The notes beneath the pieces are model-generated. The model searched no databases. It was not told the DNA's origin and was given only the letters and a program-made list of their open reading frames with translations. From IMG/VR virus record IMGVR_UViG_3300020473_000168, positions 1-20,220 of that record: DNA of 20,220 bases; one strand, 5' to 3'. The stretch's first letter is position 1, and the number at the start of each line of letters is the position of its first letter. This stretch comes from a virus. Position numbers and translations under genes: made by a program. Below, one piece after another: positions 15,001 through 20,220 of this stretch.

Positions 15001-18000
15001 GATGAAACACAATTGGGTGCTAGTGTTGAATCAATCAACAGTTATAATGGTTTAAATTATTCTACTGAAATTCCATTTATTATTGATAGAAGAGCATCTG
15101 ACTTTATAGATTTAAGAGCAAGAGTAAAGGACTATGATACTGCTAGTTCAAAGTCACCATTTACTTTCAATAGTAGAGATTTCTCTGAATCTGCATCTGA
15201 TACTGTAGCAACTAAAGAAACTGTTGTAGTTGATTATAGTCATTACCTTGGTAGAGTAGATAGACTATATTTGACAAAAGATGGAATATTTGAAGTTAAG
15301 AAAGGGGAACCAGGAATTGCTCCTAAAGCACCATTACCAAATGATGAGGCACTTGAAGTTGCTTTAATTAAGATGCAACCTTATGTTGTAAATGCAACAG
15401 CTAATGCAACAGTTAGTTTAATTCCCCATAAGAGATACACCATGAAAGATATTGGTGGTCTTGAACATAGAATTAAGAATCTTGAGAATTATACTACCCT
15501 TTCTCTTCTTGAGACTGATACTAAAAACTTGGCAATTAAAGATCCAAATACTGGACTAGATAAATTTAAGTCTGGTTTCTTTGTAGATAACTTTAGAAAT
15601 CATGCTTCTCATAATTTTAGTGGAGATTCTCAGTTTGATATAGATTTAAAAACAGGCGAATGTAGACCAAGAAGTACAGAAAGAAATGTTTCTCTTGTAT
15701 TTGAAACTAAGTCTTCCAAATTAAATCCATTAGGAACTGACTATAGATTTACTACTGATTTTGATTCTGATAATATTACAAGAAATGGGCCTGGTCTAAC
15801 TCTTAAATTTACAAATGAGATATTTATTGATCAACCATTAGCAACAAGAGTAGAGAATTTAAATCCATTCCAACTTACAATATATTCAGGAACTATAGAA
15901 TTAACTCCAGCATCTGATTTCTGGATTGATGAAATTGTTGCTGACACACCAGAAACTATCAATATTGGTGATGGAGTCTTCAGTGCTCTTGCAGAATTGA
16001 TGGGAGTTGAAGATAGGGAAAATGGTGGAATGTCAACTGGTGTATTCAACAGTAGTGAAGTTACATGGGGTGCTTCGGAATTTATTTCGGAAGAGTTGGT
16101 TAGCAGTGAAGTTATTGGTAGTGAAAGTAATTCTGAATGGAGAGGAAATACAGAATTTACAACAACTAATGAAACAATATCAAATGATTTCTTGAGGACA
16201 TTTAACCAAAGTGGAATTGAAAGGGACTTTGGATTTGAATTAACTTCACATACAGAAACTGTAAATCTTGGGCCAAAAGTTACTGGTACTGAAGTTCTTT
16301 ATAACTGTAGGTCAAGAAATATTGAAGTAGTTGGTAAGAGATTAAAACCAAATACAAAATATTATGTTTTCATGGAAAATGTTGATGTTACTCAATATTG
16401 TGTTCCAAAATTAATTCCTATTACAATGAATAGGGGTTCATTTACTGCATCAGACATTATTACCAATACTGGTGTACAAATAGCGTTGCTTGGTGTTCCT
16501 GGAATTACATTTAGAGCTGCTCAACAAAATCATAAATTTGGACAATTCAACAACCCATCAGAAGTTTATTCTACTGAACCATATAATCAAACCACATTAT
16601 CTTCATCATATTCTGCAACTAGTCCAGTATTGAATGTAGATACTTTTGATCTTGGTGATCAAAGAACTGTTGAAAGATTGGGTTGGGTTCAAGAGGGTCA
16701 AAGACTTGCTAATGAAAGTGGAACTGCAGAAGCAACTGTAGGTGCTTTAGCACTTATGAGTGATGATTTTGGTAATTTGATATTCTCTTTACATATTCCA
16801 GATCCTTCAAATGAGAGTAATCCTAAGTTTACTACTGGACTTAATACTATTAGGGTAACTACAAGTGCTACTAATGCTAATATATTGGATCCAGGTGAAG
16901 CATCTGCACAAACAACATATCTTTCATCTGGTTATGCACAGTATAGTGTAGAGCAAACACTTTCAATTAAAACTCCAGAAGTTGAGAGGAAGCAAATTGG
17001 TACTGATCAACCAATAACTAGAATAACTACTGAATTGGAAGAAGACAGAATTGAGCAAAGAGTTACAGTAGAAGAAACTGGTTGGAGAGATCCATTGGCA
17101 CAATCATTTATTGTACCAAGAGATAAGTATGCTGATGGTATGTTTATTACTGGAGGTGAATTATTCTTTAAAGCAAAAGATGATAGCGATGTAACTGTAC
17201 AACTTAGAGAGTTGGATGAGACTGGAAGACCTTCTCAAACAATATTACCATTTGGTGAAACTAAAATTATATCAACAAATGCTGGAATATCTACAAATGG
17301 TACTGTAGCAACAGAGTTTGCATTCTCAACACCAGTTTATTTGGAAGGTAATGGTAGATATGCTATTACTTTACTTACTCCAACTACTGGATGGAATACA
17401 TTTATTACTAGAATGAATGAACCTGATTTAATTACAGGTAGATTAAATGATAAACAACCAACATTAGGTTCATTGTTTAAATCACAAAATGGTCAATTGT
17501 GGACAGCAAGTAATCAAGAAGATCTTAAATTTAAACTCTTTAAGGCAAAATTTGTAACTAATACACCAGCAAGTGTTATTCTTTTCAATAATAATATTCC
17601 TACTGGTAAGATTAGAAAGCAAAATGCAGTTACAGTATATTCCAAGAGACAATATGTTTCTATAGCAAATACTGATAGAGAGTTTGATCAGGGTAATACT
17701 ATAACTCAAGGAGCAAATACTGGTAATATATTTGAATTTGGTGGCCCAATTGATGTTACCAATAATGTACAAGGATTTGTAAATAGTGGTCTTGCTGTTA
17801 CATTTACCTGGCATGATAATTTTACTTCACCAGGAACTGGAATTGGACTAACACCTACTACTGGAGCAGCTAAACAATATGATGGTATTTCATTTACTTC
17901 ACTTAATGGTCATGGAACAGGTGCTCAAGCAACTGTTAAGGTTCAAAATGGTAGATGTGATAAAATTATAATGACTGCAGGTGGTAAAGGTTATAAAGTA

Positions 18001-19455
18001 GGTGACTCTCTATTAAGTGGCCCTATAGGTGATACGGGATCGCAAGTCCGTGCTGTAGTTGGTGTTGTATCAATGACTAACTATCTTGTTGTTGATGATG
18101 TCGATTCTGCATTTACTAACTCTGCATATGTTCACACAAATACTGCAGGGGCAAGTGAAACAATGCTTGAACCATTATCTGTACCAACTACAGATACAAT
18201 TAGAGATGGTTTAACGATGAAGTTTGATCATAGGAATCATGGTATGCATTCAAGTACAAATAAAGTGAAAGTTGAAGGATTCTCTACTGATATTCCTCCA
18301 GTATTGTTATCTACAAAAATGGATGATACTTCAACAACCATTAAAGTTGTTAATGCTTCCAGTTTTACTACCTTTGAAGGTGCTACAGTAACAGCAAGTA
18401 ATCCAGGTTATGTTCAGATTGGGAAGGAAATTATAGAATATAAAAATGCTAATACAACTTCTAATGAATTGGAACAAATTACTAGAGGAATTGATAGTAG
18501 TTTGAAATCAAATCATGATGTTAATGAATATGTTTATATCTATGAAATTAGTGGAGTTTCCTTGAGAAAGGTTAATAAGACCCATAATATCTCAAATAAA
18601 CCAAAAACATTCAATACTTATCATGTTGAACTTTCCGATACTACAAAAGTATTTGAGAAATCAAAATCTGGTGGTGGAAGAAATGTTTCAGCATCACAGA
18701 ATATACCATTTGAAGCAATTACACCAAAACTTAATTGCATAACACCAACAGGAACAAATATTGTTTCTAGAATTAAAACAACTAGTGGAACCAGTATAAA
18801 TGGAGGAGAAGCATCGTTTGTAGATAAAGGATATGAACCAATTTCTCTCAATAAGTTGAATTTATTGGATTCTCCAAGAATAGTTGCTTCTGAAACAAAT
18901 GAATACGAATTAATGTCTGATGATAAATCATTTGGTTTGGAATTAACATTATCAACAAATAATGAAAATGTTTCTCCACTTATTGATTTAAATACTGCAA
19001 ATGTTATTCTTCATAGCAATTTAGTTAATAGACCTATTGCTGATGCTGATTGGACATCTGATAGTAGACCAAGAATTCCTGGACAGGATCCAAATTCTGG
19101 TGTATATGAAACTAAGAGAATAGATCTAGAGTTTCCATCCAATTCAATTTATGTACAATTTGATGGAAATAGAATGGGTGATTCAGAATTCCGTGTATTT
19201 TATAAATTATACAGAAGTGATGGTCAAGATTTCCAACAAGTTTATCTACCATTTAACACTAATGGATTACCAGATAAAACTGTTAATGCAAATACTTCAC
19301 ATAGAAAGTTTAGTGAGTATAAATTCACAGCAGAAAATCTACCACAATTTAATGGATTTATGATTAAAGTTATTATGACTTCTTCAAATCAAGCAGAACC
19401 ACCAAAGTTTAAAAACTTTAGATCTATAGCATTAAGATCATTTTCTGTAGATTGA
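12037..19455 (+). CDS. Giant DUF4815 family baseplate/fibre protein
   Basis: A 2472-residue protein from ATG 12037 to TGA 19453-19455. DUF4815 hallmarks appear in order: N-terminal SPYFDDFNEDKNYNKVLF and PVQARELTTLQSILQNQIE (about 11-50); GIYFIRGYFV (190-199) and the NEAAPGADRFSM segment; SPGKAYVRGYEV (358-369); DIGGLEHRIKNLENYTTLSL and GLDKFKSGFFVDNF (about 1138-1186); DPLAQSF (1685-1691); GSLFKSQNGQLWTAS and EDLKFKLFKAKF (about 1811-1839). After these come a GxGY unit (Tyr 1986), an RG...H module (about 2091-2175) and a C-terminal ETKRIDLEFP to FKNFRSIALRS block typical of marine T4-like relatives. The family was, as far as I recall, defined on much shorter conserved sequence, so large parts between the hallmarks are insertions. 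No cellular catalytic motif is visible. It lies where T4 has gp9-gp12, so a role in the wedge periphery or fibre attachment is inferred. The coil-prone LEHRIKNLENY stretch may aid oligomerisation. Confidence 0.85.
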   Translation: MTQNTNLNISPYFDDFNEDKNYNKVLFKPGFPVQARELTTLQSILQNQIERFGQYIFKEGSPVIPGGTNYDNRYYAVRIDPTYLNLPVSAYTDVLASKKIQIKGETTGVVATVVNRITAVESIDDFDTLYVKYTSSGTDGVTKEFQDGENLITLSDIDFASTKIATNSSFANCIATGSTKIGSSASISEGIYFIRGYFVKVPTETIILDQYTNEPSYKVGFNINEQILSASLENSDLYDNAQGFSNEAAPGADRFSMSVTLSKKLLSDNEDKNFVELIRVRDGVLEKYTDGTADLNLLGDALARRTYDESGDYYVRPFAVDVRESLNDRIANRGLYLENQLTQNGNTPSDDIYCLNVSPGKAYVRGYEVNKGFTSAIDVVKPRTTKLRENVNLPIKIGNVVTVNNLYGSPKIGYAQPTQNYVNLRSDRLSANRLSSTEPAGAVGFGIGKARVYDWTEKNVKGDAYEYEVRLYDIQLYTQISVGIALTYTDNDYFEGKYSGASGFCNGGGTFDWVSLTDVRGQFQINEPLLQNGIDIGCNVGVATDYSFEDVKAMERVVGVSTFAADLDLNRNKKTFDSGFEFEITGNNNLKCAGIPDLREFIKTGDIISYMVTQGLNAGVTLPQYNKVVSVTQNEATIAGVPSVAGVCDGDVINSTPTGVDVIIPSIKETDNIGLRIPFSNPYVSSVNVLDSSYIIRKQLTATVTNPGGVATFLLADTGDANIYFEQFDIDKYVLTYDSKANSNTTQGERVNLREEQVTISADAGVGMRKLQIVGLVEGAPVTLSATLKRTKLASKVKELSRCNNLLINRSKYDGSGSTAVTFNDGLTSSIVYGTRVQDKEISLNKADVHRVLGIFESSGSGEPALPVLIATDTSDVFTNSNVIVGEQFIGNRSGALGRVVIVNDSDELAFVYENRKEFEIGETITLKLSGIIGTISSINQGDRNILDSYEVDTGHRPEFVDFGRIVRKKDVEEPTRSLRIIFDYFKTDETQLGASVESINSYNGLNYSTEIPFIIDRRASDFIDLRARVKDYDTASSKSPFTFNSRDFSESASDTVATKETVVVDYSHYLGRVDRLYLTKDGIFEVKKGEPGIAPKAPLPNDEALEVALIKMQPYVVNATANATVSLIPHKRYTMKDIGGLEHRIKNLENYTTLSLLETDTKNLAIKDPNTGLDKFKSGFFVDNFRNHASHNFSGDSQFDIDLKTGECRPRSTERNVSLVFETKSSKLNPLGTDYRFTTDFDSDNITRNGPGLTLKFTNEIFIDQPLATRVENLNPFQLTIYSGTIELTPASDFWIDEIVADTPETINIGDGVFSALAELMGVEDRENGGMSTGVFNSSEVTWGASEFISEELVSSEVIGSESNSEWRGNTEFTTTNETISNDFLRTFNQSGIERDFGFELTSHTETVNLGPKVTGTEVLYNCRSRNIEVVGKRLKPNTKYYVFMENVDVTQYCVPKLIPITMNRGSFTASDIITNTGVQIALLGVPGITFRAAQQNHKFGQFNNPSEVYSTEPYNQTTLSSSYSATSPVLNVDTFDLGDQRTVERLGWVQEGQRLANESGTAEATVGALALMSDDFGNLIFSLHIPDPSNESNPKFTTGLNTIRVTTSATNANILDPGEASAQTTYLSSGYAQYSVEQTLSIKTPEVERKQIGTDQPITRITTELEEDRIEQRVTVEETGWRDPLAQSFIVPRDKYADGMFITGGELFFKAKDDSDVTVQLRELDETGRPSQTILPFGETKIISTNAGISTNGTVATEFAFSTPVYLEGNGRYAITLLTPTTGWNTFITRMNEPDLITGRLNDKQPTLGSLFKSQNGQLWTASNQEDLKFKLFKAKFVTNTPASVILFNNNIPTGKIRKQNAVTVYSKRQYVSIANTDREFDQGNTITQGANTGNIFEFGGPIDVTNNVQGFVNSGLAVTFTWHDNFTSPGTGIGLTPTTGAAKQYDGISFTSLNGHGTGAQATVKVQNGRCDKIIMTAGGKGYKVGDSLLSGPIGDTGSQVRAVVGVVSMTNYLVVDDVDSAFTNSAYVHTNTAGASETMLEPLSVPTTDTIRDGLTMKFDHRNHGMHSSTNKVKVEGFSTDIPPVLLSTKMDDTSTTIKVVNASSFTTFEGATVTASNPGYVQIGKEIIEYKNANTTSNELEQITRGIDSSLKSNHDVNEYVYIYEISGVSLRKVNKTHNISNKPKTFNTYHVELSDTTKVFEKSKSGGGRNVSASQNIPFEAITPKLNCITPTGTNIVSRIKTTSGTSINGGEASFVDKGYEPISLNKLNLLDSPRIVASETNEYELMSDDKSFGLELTLSTNNENVSPLIDLNTANVILHSNLVNRPIADADWTSDSRPRIPGQDPNSGVYETKRIDLEFPSNSIYVQFDGNRMGDSEFRVFYKLYRSDGQDFQQVYLPFNTNGLPDKTVNANTSHRKFSEYKFTAENLPQFNGFMIKVIMTSSNQAEPPKFKNFRSIALRSFSVD
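17941..18000 (+). repeat. GxGY beta repeat in the DUF4815 protein
   Basis: The unit reads CDKIIMTAGGKGYKVGD with Tyr at residue 1986. It follows the conserved DUF4815 core and matches the units in the gp7-like and gp8-like proteins, so this repeat type is shared by three consecutive genes. Confidence 0.7.
18220..18540 (+). repeat. 'NHG' strand plus 'RG...H' module, copy C (DUF4815 protein)
   Basis: FDHRNHGMHSSTNKVKVEGF resembles IPNHGLNTSNKVTI of the gp7-like protein. It is followed by TSTTIKVVNASSF, VQIGKEIIEYKN and ITRGIDSSLKSNHDVNEYVYI, which parallels the RG..GT..AH module at 7672-7869. The same two module types therefore occur side by side in a second gene. Confidence 0.6.
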
Positions 19456-19457
19456 TG
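19452..19457 (+). promoter_or_regulatory. Stop-start overlap TGATG (translational coupling)
   Basis: The stop TGA of the DUF4815 gene occupies 19453-19455 and the ATG of the next small gene starts at 19455, giving TGATG. A TTG one codon upstream (19452) could also start the frame, but the ATG overlap is the more usual arrangement. No purine-rich ribosome binding site is visible, so initiation probably depends on terminating ribosomes. Confidence 0.7.
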
Positions 19458-19679
19458 GAAAAATTTTTGAAAGTTGAAAATGATACCTCTTTAGTTAGAG
19501 ATACACATTCAAATGCTATTATTAATAATAATAGGAGTGAATTTGATAAATTTATGTCTCTTTCACAGAAAAAGTACAAAGAAAAAAAGAAATTTGATGA
19601 CTTGAAATCTGATGTTGACAGTATAAAAACTGATATTGAGGAAATAAAAAGTTTGTTAAAAACAATCGTGCAAAAATGA
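19455..19679 (+). CDS. Small coiled-coil virion-associated protein (hypothetical)
   Basis: A 74-residue protein starting at ATG 19455. The N-terminal part is MEKFLKVENDTSLVRDTHSNAIINNN (FLKVEND, LVRD, SNAIINNN segments), a signature I recall from short proteins near baseplate and fibre genes in marine T4-like phages. From about residue 34 it is rich in Lys and Glu, and DLKSDVDSIKTDIEEIKSLL (about 48-67) has heptad-like spacing of Leu, Val and Ile, consistent with a C-terminal coiled coil. No enzyme motif is present. Overlap with the preceding stop suggests it is made in proportion to the DUF4815 protein. A structural, adaptor or chaperone role is possible but not shown. A late promoter follows, so the next gene can be transcribed separately. 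Confidence 0.8.
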   Translation: MEKFLKVENDTSLVRDTHSNAIINNNRSEFDKFMSLSQKKYKEKKKFDDLKSDVDSIKTDIEEIKSLLKTIVQK

Positions 19680-19681
19680 TT

Positions 19682-19689
19682 TATAAATA
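19682..19689 (+). promoter_or_regulatory. T4-type late promoter upstream of the 112-residue gene
   Basis: TATAAATA lies in the 39-bp gap between 19679 and 19719. With T4 spacing the start site would be near 19695, leaving a leader of about 24 nt before ATG 19719. It is identical to the octamer at 10425. Besides these two I noticed none on the + strand by eye; several near-matches inside genes end in C or G. Confidence 0.75.
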
Positions 19690-19718
19690 TCTAGAGATAG
19701 ATCTTAATTGAAACTCTA

Positions 19719-20057
19719 ATGGCAGCATATGTTAGTAATATAGTGATTGATCAAGGTGCTGATTTTAATCAGACTTTTAACCTTGAGAATAATGCTAATG
19801 CCCCTATGGATTTGACTGGATACAGTGGTACTTCTATGTTGAAGAAGTCTCCTTTAACAAAGTACAATTCATGGACTTTTGGAGTTCAATTTCCTGATAG
19901 GGTTAATGGTACAGTTAGGATATCTTTGGGATCTAGTATCACGGCTGGTTTAAGACCAGGTCGATATAGTTATGATATTTTATTAGACGATGGTTCTGTT
20001 AAGACCAGAATTGTTGAAGGCAGTGCAATTGTTACTGCTGGTGTAACTACAGGTTAA
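19719..20057 (+). CDS. Probable beta-sandwich virion protein (hypothetical)
   Basis: A 112-residue protein from ATG 19719 to TAA 20055-20057. It begins MAAYVSNIVIDQGADFNQTF, continues with PMDLTGYSGTSMLKKS, and ends with LRPGRYSYDILLDDGSVKTRIVEGSAIVTAGVTT. The alternating strand and turn pattern, 'DLTGY' and 'PGRYSYDI' segments are typical of a small Ig-like or BppU-N-like beta-sandwich found near phage baseplates and fibres. I recall close relatives annotated as hypothetical or virion structural in marine cyanophages. There is no signal peptide or enzyme motif. It has its own late promoter upstream and is only 5 bp from the next gene, so both are likely one transcript. A fibre-attachment or head/tail decoration role is inferred. 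Confidence 0.78.
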   Translation: MAAYVSNIVIDQGADFNQTFNLENNANAPMDLTGYSGTSMLKKSPLTKYNSWTFGVQFPDRVNGTVRISLGSSITAGLRPGRYSYDILLDDGSVKTRIVEGSAIVTAGVTTG

Positions 20058-20062
20058 AAAAT

Positions 20063-20220
20063 ATGGCAGACATTAAAGTAAAAGTTGGTCAACAAAATGC
20101 TATAAAAGTTTTATCCTCTTTTGGAGGTGCTGGTGGAACTTTGGCAGCATTATCTGACGTTGATGTATCAGGTGGAGTATCCGATGGTATGGTACTTGTT
20201 TATAATTCTACTAAATCAAA
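20063..20220 (+). CDS. Tail-fibre-like virion protein, 3' end missing
   Basis: ATG 20063 lies 5 bp after the previous stop and the frame is open to the window end, giving 52 complete codons. The sequence starts MADIKVKVGQQNAIKVL, then SFGGAGGTLAALSDVDVSGG and SDGMVLVYNSTKS. The 'IKVKVGQQNAIKV' opening and the 'LSDVDVSGGVSDGMVLVYN' segment resemble N-terminal and repeat elements of marine T4-like tail-fibre proteins. An AGG at 20051-20053 gives only a weak ribosome binding site, so coupling to the preceding gene is likely. Function beyond 'virion or fibre protein' cannot be judged from so short a fragment. Confidence 0.7.
   Translation, partial: MADIKVKVGQQNAIKVLSSFGGAGGTLAALSDVDVSGGVSDGMVLVYNSTKS

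Noticed and set aside
16007-16195. Second-frame + strand open frame inside the DUF4815 gene, and a similar one at 19151-19363.
   Set aside because: Both are embedded in another frame with clear family conservation and have no ribosome binding site or recognisable content.
1648-18851. Antisense open frames of 60-110 codons (for example 5314-5523, 9685-9963, 11359-11652, 17482-17814).
   Set aside because: They lie fully inside strong sense genes, are low-complexity Ile/Ser/Asn/Cys-rich, and show no motif or start signal.
19452-19454. TTG start for the small coiled-coil gene, one codon upstream of ATG.
   Set aside because: The ATG at 19455 forms a standard TGATG overlap with the previous stop; adding one residue from a weaker codon has no support.
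1-20220. A defence, anti-defence, metabolic or otherwise non-structural new system.
   Set aside because: All coding capacity is accounted for by virion-type proteins; no catalytic, nucleotide-binding or DNA-binding motifs were seen.

Overview
The window is part of the late structural (baseplate and tail-fibre) cluster of a marine T4-like myovirus. An infecting phage of picocyanobacteria (Prochlorococcus or Synechococcus) is the best guess, with a Pelagibacter-type myophage as the alternative. The basis is the gene order (a giant gp7-like wedge protein, a gp8-like wedge protein, a giant DUF4815 protein, small virion-type proteins, then the start of a fibre), family-specific motifs in each protein, the strong A+T bias, and T4-type late promoter octamers (TATAAATA) in the two gaps that are long enough to hold one. 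The host is inferred, not proven.

Layout, all on the + strand and almost without non-coding DNA: (1) 1-10422, the 3' part of one enormous gene whose start lies upstream of the window, at least 3473 codons, gp7-like baseplate wedge initiator with a YHYH-type domain and many internal modular repeats; (2) a 27-bp gap with a late promoter; (3) 10450-12033, gp8-like baseplate wedge; (4) 12037-19455, a 2472-residue DUF4815 family protein; (5) 19455-19679, a small coiled-coil protein whose ATG overlaps the previous stop; (6) a 39-bp gap with a second late promoter; (7) 19719-20057, a 112-residue probable beta-sandwich virion protein; (8) 20063 to the window end, the N-terminus of a probable tail-fibre or virion protein. 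No gene-free stretch exceeds 40 bp. I see no tRNA, CRISPR array, insertion sequence, terminator hairpin or metabolic gene.

How the genes work together: gp7 and gp8 homologues are wedge components of the contractile-tail baseplate. The DUF4815 protein and the following genes most likely build the peripheral baseplate or fibre apparatus that faces the host. The most interesting feature is that the three large genes share a small set of beta-rich modules (GxGY repeats, an 'H-x-[FY]-x-x-G-[DE]' module, an 'RG..G(T)...H' module). These are repeated, duplicated and apparently nested inside one another, so the giant proteins look assembled from interchangeable surface-decoration parts. I found no evidence of a wholly new non-structural system.
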